Assembly (NCBI GenBank): GCA_965246925.1
Contig: OZ251994.1
Span: forward strand, 558,001-622,000
Direction of reading: 5' to 3'
Origin: JANPPS01 sp965246925
GTDB taxonomy: Bacteria > Pseudomonadota > Alphaproteobacteria > Acetobacterales > Acetobacteraceae
DNA length: 64,000 nt
How positions within the stretch are numbered: the stretch's first letter is position 1; the number at the start of each line of letters is the position of its first letter. This document shows positions 34,312-43,656 of the stretch, one piece after another. The position numbers were made by a program, and so were the translations under genes. The notes under the pieces were generated by a model. That model was not told the DNA's origin. It searched no databases and saw only the letters and a program-made list of their open reading frames with translations.

Positions 34312-35000
34312 CACCGGGTTTCGACCAGGACGATCTCCGCATCGGACATGGCGGTGATGACGATCTCGGTCTCGTCGGTCACGGCCACCCCGTCCCGCGT
34401 GCCTGCTCCGGTGCCGTTGACGGTTATGGTGCCCTCGGCCGGCACCAGATACGCGCTCATGCCCGGCGTCATCCGGTGCCGGATCGTCTGCCCGGCGGCG
34501 ATCCGGCCGGCCAGCACAGCGCCGTCTGCAAACAGCGGTAGCGCCCCGTCCTCACCGGCGCCGGATGCCAGCACGCGCAGACCCTCGCCGGCGGCCGGGA
34601 AGCGCTTGGCGCCCCAGCCCGGCGCCACGCCGCGTTGATTGGGCATGAGCCAAATTTGGAAGATGCGGGTCTCGGTCGTCTCCTGGTTCAGCTCGGCGTG
34701 CATGATGCCGCGCCCGGCGTGCATGACCTGGACGTCACCGGCCTCGGTCCGGCCTTCGTTACCGAGGTTGTCGCGGTGGGTGATGGCGCCCTCGCGGACG
34801 TAGGTGATGATCTCCATGTCGCGGTGGGGATGCGCGTCGAAGCCGCGGCCGGCGGCGATCTGATCGTCGTTCCAGACGCGGAGCGCGCCCAGGCCCATGC
34901 GGGCCGGGTCGTTATAATGGCCGAAGCTGAAATGGTGGCGGGCATGCAGCCAGTCGTTCTGGAAGCCGCCGAGCGTGGCGAAGGGGCGGATGTCGATCAT
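34311..35000 (-). CDS. pirin family protein (quercetinase-like cupin)
   Basis: A 229-residue bicupin. The N-terminal cupin has the iron ligands in 'FDAHPHRDMEIITYV' and 'VMHAGRGIMHAELN'. The segments 'HHFSFGHYNDP' and 'LGALRVWNDDQI' are pirin hallmarks. YhaK-type pirins act as redox sensors or show quercetin 2,3-dioxygenase activity. It lies 44 bp downstream of the universal stress protein gene and overlaps the next small gene, suggesting a stress-linked operon. Confidence 0.92.
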   Translation of the reverse strand: MIDIRPFATLGGFQNDWLHARHHFSFGHYNDPARMGLGALRVWNDDQIAAGRGFDAHPHRDMEIITYVREGAITHRDNLGNEGRTEAGDVQVMHAGRGIMHAELNQETTETRIFQIWLMPNQRGVAPGWGAKRFPAAGEGLRVLASGAGEDGALPLFADGAVLAGRIAAGQTIRHRMTPGMSAYLVPAEGTITVNGTGAGTRDGVAVTDETEIVITAMSDAEIVLVETR

Positions 35001-35044
35001 GGGAGCCTCGTTGCTTGCGTGGGGGGATGAGCTGGGCGTCGCGG

Positions 35045-35908
35045 TTACCGGTTCATGAGGACGGGGAGCGAGGCGTTCTCCAGCACATGCCGGGTCACGC
35101 CGCCCAGGAGGAGTTGGCGGAGGCGGGAGTGGGAGTAGGCGCCCATGGCGAGCAGGTCGGCGCCGAACTCACGGGCGGCGGCCAGTAGGCCGCGTCCGAC
35201 CTCTTTTTCCAGCGGACGGAACTCGGCGATCTCGGGGTGGATGTCGTGCAGCGCGAGATAGGTGGCGAGCTCCCGGGAGCCGGGTCCGCGGCGCTGGTAC
35301 TCCTCGGCGGACAGGATGCGGACGGCCTGGGCCTTCTGCATCCAGGGGATGGCGGCATAGACGGCGGAGGCGCTTTCGGCGGTGCCGTTCCAGGCGATGC
35401 AGATGCGGGTGCCGACGGTGGGCAGCGCCACCTGGGGCGCGACCAGGACCGGGCGGCCGCTATCGAACAGGACGGCGTGCAGTGCGTCGCTCGAGCTGAC
35501 TTCGTCGCCGGCTTCGGGATGGGGGACGACGGTGAGGTCGGTAAGGCGGGCGAGCTGCGCCACCAGGTCGTCCTCCCGGCCGGTGACGCTGGCGAAGTTG
35601 GCGGTGGCGCCGGCGCCGGCGTGGGGCTCGGCGACGGTCACGCCGTGCTGGGTCACGAAGCGGTCGAACAGAGCGCGGACGGCGTTGCTGCGATCACTGC
35701 TTTCCTTCTCGGTGGCGGACATCATCTCCTCGATCATGGCGCCGGACAGGCCTTCGCCAGCCAGGGGGGCCACGTCCCGGCTGTCGACGCGAACGTGGAG
35801 TGCGGTGAGGTGGGCGTCCCAGAGGCGGGCGACGGTGAGTGCCGTGGTGAGGGCCGCTTCACCGGAGGCTGTGCCGGTCAGCGGCAGTAGGAGCTTACGT
35901 ATGGCCAT
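35045..35908 (-). CDS. universal stress protein, tandem UspA domains
   Basis: A 287-residue protein with two Usp folds. The first begins 'IRKLLLPLTGTASGEAAL' and the second at about 'GTRICIAWNGTAESASA'. The C-terminal 'LLAMGAYSHSRLRQLLLGG' resembles the ATP-binding G-2x-G-9x-G loop, with Ser in place of the second Gly, so nucleotide binding is uncertain. It is divergent from the YdeP-type oxidoreductase 124 bp away and precedes the pirin gene. Probable role in stress endurance. Confidence 0.9.
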   Translation of the reverse strand: MAIRKLLLPLTGTASGEAALTTALTVARLWDAHLTALHVRVDSRDVAPLAGEGLSGAMIEEMMSATEKESSDRSNAVRALFDRFVTQHGVTVAEPHAGAGATANFASVTGREDDLVAQLARLTDLTVVPHPEAGDEVSSSDALHAVLFDSGRPVLVAPQVALPTVGTRICIAWNGTAESASAVYAAIPWMQKAQAVRILSAEEYQRRGPGSRELATYLALHDIHPEIAEFRPLEKEVGRGLLAAAREFGADLLAMGAYSHSRLRQLLLGGVTRHVLENASLPVLMNR

Positions 35909-36032
35909 CGGTCGCCTCCTTGGTTTGGGTCAATATAGGGTGCGGATTGGTTGCCGGCCATCGTGCATGGCCTTCGCGGGAGGGAACCCCTTGGCGCAAA
36001 ACCAGTTCATGCTGAATTCTAGGAGAACCATC

Positions 36033-38450
36033 ATGCGCGACGGGCCGACGAAGACTCCGGAAATCAAGCCTTACAAGGGTCCGTCGGGCGGCTATGGCTC
36101 GTTGAAATCGGTAGCCAGGATCGTGACCCGGGAAGAGGTGCCGGTGCGGGCAGCCGAGACGCTGATGCATCAGAATAAGCCAGACGGCTTCATGTGCGTG
36201 AGCTGCGCCTGGGGCAAGCCGGCCAAGCCGCATCCGTTCGAGTATTGCGAGAACGGCGCCAAGGCGACGGCGTGGGAGATCACGACCAAGCGGGCCGGCG
36301 AGGCGTTCTTTGCCGCGCATACCATGACCGAGCTGGAAGGCTGGCTCGATTACGATCTGGAGGAGGCCGGGCGGCTCACGCATCCCATGCGCTGGGATGC
36401 GGCCAGTGACAAGTACGTGCCGGTCGCCTGGGACGAGGCGTTCGCCGAGATCGGGCGGGAATTGCGCGCGCTGCAATCCGACCCGGATCAGGCCGTGTTC
36501 TACGTGAGCGGCCGCGCGTCGCTCGAGACGTGTTACATGTGGCAGCTGCTGGCGCGAATGTATGGCACGAACAACCTGCCCGACAGCTCCAACATGTGCC
36601 ATGAATCGACGTCGGTGGCGTTGCCGGAGAGCATCGGCGCATCGGTCGGCACGGTGTCGCTGCAGGATTTCGAGCAGACCGAGCTGATGCTATACCTGGC
36701 GCACAACCCGGCGACGTCGTCCCCGCGCATCCTGCATGAGCTGCAGGACGCGGTGACGCGCGGGGCGAAGATCATTAGCTTCAACCCGCTGCGCGAGCGG
36801 GGGCTCGAGCGGTTCACCAATCCGCAGGCGCCGGACGAGATGGCGACCGGGGCGGAGACGATCATCAGCAGCGCCATCCACCAGGTCAAGATGGGCGGTG
36901 ACATCGCGGCGCTCACGGGCATCTGCAAGGCGCTGATCGCGATGGACGACGCGGCGGTGGCGGCGGGCGAGGCGGGGCCCACGGACCGGGAGGGCATCCT
37001 GGCCGCGACCGACGACGATGGCGGATACTCGATCAAGGCGACCGCGGCCTTGGCGCGGAACCGCCGGGTGCTGGATCATGACTTCATCCAGGAGCACACG
37101 CACGGGTTCGAGCAGTTCGCGGAGTATTGCCGGGGGGCGGACTGGGCGGAGATCACCAGCGTCTCTGGCCTGACGCAGGAGGCGCTGGAGGACGTGGCCC
37201 GGCAGTATGCGGCGGTGGACCGGTGCATGGTGCTGTACGGCATGGGCCTCACGCAGCACGTGGCCGGGGTGGAGAACATCCACATGGTCACCAACCTGCT
37301 GCTGCTGCGCGGCAACATCGGCAAGGCCGGGTCGGGCGTGTGCGCCATCCGCGGGCATTCCAACGTGCAGGGGCAGCGGACGGTGGGGATCACCGAGAAG
37401 CCGGAGCTGGCGCCCTTGGACAAGCTGCGCGAGCTGTATGGATTCGAGCCGCCGCGGCACAAGGGGATGGCGACGGTCGAGGCGTGCCATGGCATGATCG
37501 ACGGCAAGGTGCGCGCGATGCTGCAGCTGGGCGGCAACCTGGTACGCGCGGTGCCGGAGATGCCGGTCGTGGAGGAGGCGTGGCGGAAGCTGCGGCTCAC
37601 GGTGTCGATCGCGACCAAGTTCAACCGAAGCCATGTGGTGCACGGGGAGATCGCCTACGTGCTGCCGTGCATCGGGCGGATCGAGATCGATCAGCAGGCG
37701 ACGGGGCCGCAGGCGGTGTCGATCGAGAGCAGCCTGGCGCATTTCCATGGCTCGCGCGGGCATGTGAAGCCGGCGTCGGAGCAGCTGTTGAGCGAGCCGG
37801 CGATCGTGGCAGGGATCGCCAAGGCGGTGCTGGGCGAGACGAAGGCGCCGTGGGATGCGTGGGTGGGCGATTACGGCCGGGTGCGGCGGGCGATCGAGCA
37901 AACGCTGCCGGCCACGTTCCATAATCTGGACGAGCAGATGTTTCAGCCCGGCGGCATTACGCGTCCGCTTGGGGTGCGGGAGCGGAAGTGGCTGACCCGG
38001 TCAGGCAAAGCCAACTTCATCGCGCCGACGCAGATGTTCGCCGGGCACCTGGGGACGTATGGGCAGGAGGGCGTGCTGCAACTGGCGACGCTGCGTAGCA
38101 ACGACCAGTTCAACACGACGATCTACGGCTATCACGACCGGTTCCGCGGCGTGACCGGGACGCGGATGGTGGTGTTCATGAACCAGCGGGACATGAACCG
38201 GCTGGGCGTGGTGAAGGACGAGCTGGTGGACCTCACGACCGCGGTGGATGACGGGGTCGTGCGGGTGGTGCAGGGATTCCAGGTGCTGCCGTATGACATT
38301 CCGGAGGGCTGCTGCGGTGCTTATTTTCCCGAGGCGAATGCGCTGGTGCCGTTGTGGATGCACGACAAGGAGGCGTACGTGCCGGCGTATAAGGCGATCC
38401 CGGTGCGGGTGAGTTCTTCGTCGGTGCAGTTGCGGGAGGCCGTGGTTTAG
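36033..38450 (+). CDS. FdhF/YdeP family molybdopterin oxidoreductase
   Basis: An 805-residue Mo/W-bis-MGD enzyme of the YdeP branch of formate-dehydrogenase-H-like proteins. The N-terminal cluster motif is 'CVSCAWGKP...YC' (Cys55, 58, 72), with fewer cysteines than a classical [4Fe-4S] site. 'SNMCHESTSVALPESIG' puts Cys189 where FDH-H has its metal-ligating selenocysteine. MGD-binding stretches include 'YGMGLTQHVAGVENI' and 'GNIGKAGSGVCAIRGHSNVQG'. AGGAG precedes the ATG. E. coli YdeP is linked to acid resistance; the substrate here is unproven. No fdhD or electron-transfer subunit lies nearby; mobA is at 59 kb. Confidence 0.93.
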   Translation: MRDGPTKTPEIKPYKGPSGGYGSLKSVARIVTREEVPVRAAETLMHQNKPDGFMCVSCAWGKPAKPHPFEYCENGAKATAWEITTKRAGEAFFAAHTMTELEGWLDYDLEEAGRLTHPMRWDAASDKYVPVAWDEAFAEIGRELRALQSDPDQAVFYVSGRASLETCYMWQLLARMYGTNNLPDSSNMCHESTSVALPESIGASVGTVSLQDFEQTELMLYLAHNPATSSPRILHELQDAVTRGAKIISFNPLRERGLERFTNPQAPDEMATGAETIISSAIHQVKMGGDIAALTGICKALIAMDDAAVAAGEAGPTDREGILAATDDDGGYSIKATAALARNRRVLDHDFIQEHTHGFEQFAEYCRGADWAEITSVSGLTQEALEDVARQYAAVDRCMVLYGMGLTQHVAGVENIHMVTNLLLLRGNIGKAGSGVCAIRGHSNVQGQRTVGITEKPELAPLDKLRELYGFEPPRHKGMATVEACHGMIDGKVRAMLQLGGNLVRAVPEMPVVEEAWRKLRLTVSIATKFNRSHVVHGEIAYVLPCIGRIEIDQQATGPQAVSIESSLAHFHGSRGHVKPASEQLLSEPAIVAGIAKAVLGETKAPWDAWVGDYGRVRRAIEQTLPATFHNLDEQMFQPGGITRPLGVRERKWLTRSGKANFIAPTQMFAGHLGTYGQEGVLQLATLRSNDQFNTTIYGYHDRFRGVTGTRMVVFMNQRDMNRLGVVKDELVDLTTAVDDGVVRVVQGFQVLPYDIPEGCCGAYFPEANALVPLWMHDKEAYVPAYKAIPVRVSSSSVQLREAVV

Positions 38451-38500
38451 GGCACAAGATTCGGGAAGCTTCGGGGGTCATGCCGCGTTTAGAAGGCGGT

Positions 38501-38971
38501 ATGACATATCGATGCATCCCAATGGACACCCCGACCGCAACCCGTTTTCGGGAGACTGGATTTGATGACCGCGGCAATGCGCTGCGGCGGATCGTCGCGG
38601 TGCAGGAGGGCGGAGCGCCGTGCCGGCATTGCCTGGGTATGGCGAGCGTCGGGGACGAGATGCTGCTGGGCTCGTACGACCTGCCCCGGCCGTCCGGCAT
38701 CTATTGGACGCCGAGCCCAATCTTCGTCCATGCCAAGGAGTGTCCGCGGTTCGACTCGCCGGGTGTGGCGCCGACGGTTTGGGCCAACTCGCTCGTGTCC
38801 GTCCGCGCCTATGACGCGGCTGACCAATGCATCTACGATCTGGGTGTGGTCGTGCCGGGTGAGGAGGTGGATGGACCCTTGCGGCATGCGCTGGCCGATG
38901 CGCGGACGGCGTTCGTCAACGTGCATACCGCGCGTCCGGGATGCTGGCTGACGCGGGTGGAGCGGGCCTGA
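38501..38971 (+). CDS. DUF1203 domain-containing protein
   Basis: A 156-residue protein matching DUF1203: 'TYRCIPMDTPTATRFRETG', the Cys pair 'GGAPCRHCLG' and 'YDLPRPSGIYWTPSPIF'. I use the ATG at 38501, preceded by 'AAGGCGGT'; an ATG seven codons earlier is also possible. It lies 50 bp behind the molybdopterin oxidoreductase on the same strand and may be cotranscribed. The biochemical function is unknown; the conserved CxxC suggests metal or redox chemistry. Confidence 0.82.
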   Translation: MTYRCIPMDTPTATRFRETGFDDRGNALRRIVAVQEGGAPCRHCLGMASVGDEMLLGSYDLPRPSGIYWTPSPIFVHAKECPRFDSPGVAPTVWANSLVSVRAYDAADQCIYDLGVVVPGEEVDGPLRHALADARTAFVNVHTARPGCWLTRVERA

Positions 38972-39038
38972 CGATTGCACGTAAGGCTTCTTGCGCCATC
39001 GGGGCGCATGCACCATCTTACTTTCGTCTTACAGTGAG

Positions 39039-39326
39039 ATGGATATGGTTGCGATCGATCTGACCACGACGCTTTCGACCAAGGGGCAGGTTATCGTGCC
39101 CAAGGCGGTTCGTGAGCAATTGGGCTGGGCTGCGGGGACCCGGCTGAGCGTGGAACATACGCCAGAGGGTGTATTGCTGAAGCCGTTGACGACCGTGTTT
39201 CCGGCGACCCGGCCGGACGACGTGTTCGGCTGCCTGATCTATGCCGGGCCTGCTCGGACCATCGAGGAGATGAACGCTGGTGTCGTGCAGGAGGCTGGGC
39301 GGCGGCATGCACGGGGTCGATACTAA
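39039..39326 (+). CDS. AbrB/VapB-type antitoxin
   Basis: A 95-residue protein with an N-terminal SpoVT/AbrB swapped-hairpin DNA-binding domain ('TTTLSTKGQVIVPKAVREQ'). The C-terminal tail ('RPDDVFGCLIYAGPARTIEE') would wrap the toxin. I start at the ATG at 39039; another ATG at 39045 is possible. It overlaps the PIN-domain gene by 20 bp, the usual antitoxin-first arrangement, and should autoregulate the operon with the toxin. Confidence 0.87.
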   Translation: MDMVAIDLTTTLSTKGQVIVPKAVREQLGWAAGTRLSVEHTPEGVLLKPLTTVFPATRPDDVFGCLIYAGPARTIEEMNAGVVQEAGRRHARGRY

Positions 39327-39696
39327 CGTCGTCGTCCGCTATTTGACCGGAGATGACGTTGGTCAGGCGGCGCGGGCGCGGGCCGTCATCGGCCAGTTTC
39401 CGGTGTTCGTGCCGCGAACGGTTGTCCTGGAGGTCGAGTGGGTCTTGAGAAGCGTGTATGAGATGCCGCAAGACCGGGTCATCTCGGCCATCCGCGGCTT
39501 GGCGGGGCTGCCGGGTGTCACGATCGAAGATGCCGAGATGGTGGCCACCGCCCTCGATTGGGCCGAGGCGGGCATGGATTTCGCCGACGCTGTCCATCTG
39601 GCGGCGGCGAGGGCGTGCGAGAGTTTCCTAAGCTTCGACAGGCGGTTGTTGAAGGCAGGGACGGAGCTTAACCACATCCCGGTCAGGAGCCCGTAG
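39307..39696 (+). CDS. PIN-domain ribonuclease toxin (VapC-like)
   Basis: A 129-residue PIN domain with all four acidic metal-site positions: Asp5 ('HGVDTNVVVRYL'), Glu42 ('VLEVEWVL'), Asp94 ('DFADAVHLAAA') and Asp111 ('FLSFDRRLLK'). It is therefore likely to be an active Mg-dependent RNase, typically cutting tRNA or rRNA. It starts inside the antitoxin gene, so the pair is translationally coupled. Its 3' end meets pdxH convergently. Confidence 0.88.
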   Translation: MHGVDTNVVVRYLTGDDVGQAARARAVIGQFPVFVPRTVVLEVEWVLRSVYEMPQDRVISAIRGLAGLPGVTIEDAEMVATALDWAEAGMDFADAVHLAAARACESFLSFDRRLLKAGTELNHIPVRSP

Positions 39697-39699
39697 CCT

Positions 39700-40323
39700 T
39701 TACGGATACAGCGCCTCCTGCGTCCACCCCTCCCCCGCGCGGGTGTAGACGCGGCGGTCGTGGAGGCGGAAGGGCATGTCTTGCCAGAATTCGATGGTGG
39801 CGGGGATGGCGCGGAAGCCGGACCAGTTGGGGGGGCGGGGAATGTCGTCGCCGGGGTAGCGGGTTTCGAACTCGCGGACCCGGTCCGCGAGGGTGGCGCG
39901 GGTCGGGAGGGGGCGGGATTGGAGCGAGGCCCAGGCGCCGAGGCGGCTGATGCGGGCGCGGGTGGCGTAGTAGGCGTCGGCCTCTGCCTCCGTCACAGAC
40001 TCGACGGCGCCTTCGATCCGGACTTGGCGCTGCAGCGTTTTCCAGTGAAACAGCAGGGCCGCGCGGGGGTTGGCGATGAGCTCGCCGCCCTTGCGTCCGT
40101 CGCGGTTGGTGTAGAAGACGAAGCCGGCAGAGTCGTAGTCCTTCAGTAGCACGATCCGGGCGGATGGCATGCCCGATGGCGTGCAAGTGGCGACCGTCAT
40201 CGCGTTGGGATCGTTGATTTCCGACGCACTCGCCTCGGCGAGCCATTGCGCAAAAAGGCCGAACGGATCGTCCGCCGCCGGGATGGCGCGGTTCTCCGGA
40301 GTTGGCAGAGCGGTGTCGGGCAT
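39700..40323 (-). CDS. pdxH: pyridoxamine/pyridoxine 5'-phosphate oxidase
   Basis: A 207-residue FMN enzyme making pyridoxal 5'-phosphate. The signatures are 'SARIVLLKDYDSAGFVFYTN' (FMN/PLP binding), 'FHWKTLQRQVRIEG', 'SLQSRPLPTRATL' and the C-terminal 'MPFRLHDRRVYTR'. The start is the ATG at 40323 giving 'MPDTALPTPENRA'; the longer open frame lacks support. It is divergent from fabI with an 80-bp gap. PLP serves the two aminotransferases in the window among others. Confidence 0.95.
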   Translation of the reverse strand: MPDTALPTPENRAIPAADDPFGLFAQWLAEASASEINDPNAMTVATCTPSGMPSARIVLLKDYDSAGFVFYTNRDGRKGGELIANPRAALLFHWKTLQRQVRIEGAVESVTEAEADAYYATRARISRLGAWASLQSRPLPTRATLADRVREFETRYPGDDIPRPPNWSGFRAIPATIEFWQDMPFRLHDRRVYTRAGEGWTQEALYP

Positions 40324-40403
40324 GGCATTCCCCCATGGAGCGGCGCAGAACACTAGAATAGGGCAAAGCCGCGCCTTAATCACCCCGCACCCGGAGTTCC
40401 CTG

Positions 40404-41229
<826 letters not shown>

Positions 41230-41240
<11 letters not shown>

Positions 41241-42348
41241 CAGCTTCGGTCACCTGTTCCGCGTGACCACCTGGGGCGAAAGCCACGGCCCGGCGATCGG
41301 CTGCGTCGTGGATGGGTGCCCGCCACGCTTGCCTTTGACCGAGGCGGATATCCAGCCTTGGCTCGACCTGCGCCGCCCCGGCCAGTCCAAGTTTACCACG
41401 CAACGGCAGGAGCCGGACGAGGTGCGAATCCTGTCCGGCACGCTGAACGGGCTGACGACCGGCACGCCGATCGCGCTGGAGATCCAGAATTTGGACCAGC
41501 GCAGCCGGGACTACGGCGCAATCGCCACGCAGATGCGTCCCGGCCATGCGGACCTCACCTACGAGCTGAAATACGGCATCCGCGATCACCGCGGCGGTGG
41601 GCGCAGCAGCGCGCGGGAGACGGCGATGCGGGTAGCGGCGGGCGCCATCGCACGCCGGGTGCTGGGCCCCATGGTGCGTATCCGCGGAGCGTTGGTGCAG
41701 ATGGGCGTCCACGCCGTGAACCGCGCGCGCTGGGATTGGGACGCGGTCGCGGAAAACCCGTTCTTCTGCCCGGACCCAGCCGCGGCGGCTGAATGGGAGA
41801 CGATGCTGGGCGAGGTGCGCAAGGCGGGGTCGAGCGTCGGCGCCATCATCGAAATTGTGGCTGACGGTGTGCCGCCGGGTCTGGGCGCGCCTATCTATGG
41901 CAAGCTCGATGCGGATATCGCGGCGGCGCTGATGGGGATCAATGCGGTGAAGGGGGTGGAGATTGGCGACGGCTTCGCCGCGGCGGCGCTCAGGGGCGAG
42001 GAGAATGCGGACGAGATGCGGATGCAGGACGAGGTGGTGCAGTTCGGCGCCAACCATGCGGGCGGCGTGCTGGGGGGGATCAGCACCGGACAGCCCGTGG
42101 TGGCGCGGTTCGCAGTAAAGCCGACCAGCTCCATCCTTGTGCCGCGCGCCTCTGTGGACCGGGACGGGCGTGAGGTGGAGGTGAGCACTCCAGGGCGGCA
42201 CGACCCCTGCGTCGGCATCCGCGCCGTGCCGGTCGGGGAGGCTATGGTGGCCTGCGTGCTGGCCGATCACCTGCTGCGGCACCGCGCCCAGAACGGGGAG
42301 CCTGCAACGCACGCCGTTCTGCCCCGCACTGGGCATAACCGTTCATGA
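41230..42348 (+). CDS. aroC: chorismate synthase
   Basis: A 372-residue FMN-dependent lyase that converts EPSP to chorismate. Its three signatures are visible: 'GESHGPAIGCVVDGCPP', 'GHADLTYELKYGIRDHRGGGR' in two adjoining parts, and 'RFAVKPTSSI', with 'RHDPCVGIRAVPV' near the end. The start is TTG at 41230, inside the end of fabI, giving 'SHNSFGHLFRVTTWG', the normal family N-terminus. The stop overlaps the next ATG (ATGA). Confidence 0.96.
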
Positions 42349-43616
42349 CTGCGCCGAACCTCACAGATTGTTCATTGCCGGGCAGCCCCGCTCCTGCGCA
42401 CTGTGTCACACTCATGGATTCGCTTACGGACCCGTTCGATCCGGCCGCGCTCGAAGCCTTTGTGGGCTTCCTGGGGCCGCGGGTATGGTCGGACCGGCTG
42501 CGGGCGCTGCGGGAGGCTGCGCGGGCGCCAACGCGGCAAGGCCGGCAGGCGCTGCAGCGGCATTGTATCGAAATCACGATCGACAGGCTGCGGCGTGGCA
42601 TGAGTGACCGCAAGGCCAGTACTGCCGAACGGCTCATCGCCCAGTATGCCACCGACATCGTGCGTCTGCATCGTGAACTGACGGACCGTGGGCGGCTGCG
42701 GCTGACGGCTTTGTTGCGAACGGCGCTGGTCGAGCAGGCGTGTCTCGTACCCGCCTTCCACCTGATCCGCACCGCCGGGCTGCAGCGGTCACGGGGCTTC
42801 GACGTGGGCTTTGCCGGGCTGGAGGACGCGGCGCCGTTCGATCTGCTGCTATCGCGGGAGGGTGCGGATGCGGAGTTGTCGTGTGACGTGATCTCGGCTG
42901 AAGCCGGGCGGGATGTGCACCGGAGCGCGTGGTTCAGCCTGGTGGACCGAGTAGATCCGGAACTGCAGACTTGGCTCGCCTCACATCCCGGCCGATACAT
43001 CCTGAAGATGACATTGCCGAATGGGTTGAAGAATGAGGGGGATGGCCTGCTGGCGGCGCTGCATGAGCGGATCACGGCGATGCTGGGGTCGCAGCGCCGG
43101 GCCGACCATGACGAGGCGGCGGTGCTGCGGCTCGATCCGCTCATGCTGGCGGCGGCCCAGGCGGATGAACTGGGGCTGATGCCGCGGCTGCGGGCGGAGT
43201 TCGGGCCGCAGGCGCAGCTCTCGGTGACCGCGGCGGGCGGCGGCGTGTTCGTGATGGCGGCGCGGGCCGGGCGGGAGAACGCGGTGGCGGCCGCCGTGCG
43301 CCATAGGCTTGCCGCCCTGGCCCCCACGCGCCTGACGGGCACGCGGCCCGGCATCTTGGCGATGTTCATGGAAGATACCGACCGGATCGAGTGGCGAGAC
43401 CTGCGCGACACGCTGGAGCTGGAGGGGGAGACAAGGCAGTTCATGACCAATCCAGAAGCGCGGAGCGTGGTGGCGGTGACGTGCGCCTCGCGGCTCGAGC
43501 TGTTCGGGCTGCCGGAGCCGGATGCCGTGCCGGATGGTGAGTTGCGCTTCCGCAACCCCGCGCACCCGGCGGCCAAAACGGCAGGGCTGGCGCCGGCGGT
43601 GCTTTCTTCGTTGTAG
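42345..43616 (+). CDS. hypothetical protein coupled to aroC (possible degenerate PD-(D/E)xK-like fold)
   Basis: A 423-residue soluble protein starting at the ATGA overlap with aroC. The N-terminal third is helical ('QALQRHCIEITIDRLRRG'). Around residues 147-195 'GFDVGFAGL' and 'AELSCDVISAEAGRDVHR' resemble the E-x-C-K-x-I-S-x-D-x-G-R core of some nuclease-like proteins, but the catalytic Lys position holds Asp. The C-terminal half has mixed alpha/beta character ('AAGGGVFVMAARAG', 'RPGILAMFMEDTDRIEW'). I recognise no named family; the function is unknown. Confidence 0.65.
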   Translation: MTAPNLTDCSLPGSPAPAHCVTLMDSLTDPFDPAALEAFVGFLGPRVWSDRLRALREAARAPTRQGRQALQRHCIEITIDRLRRGMSDRKASTAERLIAQYATDIVRLHRELTDRGRLRLTALLRTALVEQACLVPAFHLIRTAGLQRSRGFDVGFAGLEDAAPFDLLLSREGADAELSCDVISAEAGRDVHRSAWFSLVDRVDPELQTWLASHPGRYILKMTLPNGLKNEGDGLLAALHERITAMLGSQRRADHDEAAVLRLDPLMLAAAQADELGLMPRLRAEFGPQAQLSVTAAGGGVFVMAARAGRENAVAAAVRHRLAALAPTRLTGTRPGILAMFMEDTDRIEWRDLRDTLELEGETRQFMTNPEARSVVAVTCASRLELFGLPEPDAVPDGELRFRNPAHPAAKTAGLAPAVLSSL

Positions 43617-43623
43617 GCGGATT

Positions 43624-43648
43624 GGTGGAACGCGTAGGGCATTCCACC
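43624..43648. terminator. hairpin between convergent genes (repeat family B)
   Basis: Arms GGTGGAA (43624-43630) and TTCCACC (43642-43648) with an 11-nt loop lie in the 40-bp gap between the hypothetical gene and the convergent protease. The element shares GTAGGG and TTCCACCCTAC sequence with the hairpin at 58265-58293, so it is a dispersed repeat that may double as a bidirectional terminator. Confidence 0.55.
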
Positions 43649-43656
43649 CTACGGTG

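Noticed and set aside
36596..36606. Possible selenocysteine (TGA) at the metal-ligand position of the molybdopterin enzyme
   Set aside because: The codon is TGC (Cys); no in-frame TGA or SECIS-like element is needed.
36690..37922. A 410-codon minus-strand frame inside the molybdopterin oxidoreductase
   Set aside because: Arg/His/Leu-rich shadow of the real gene; no domain or start signal.
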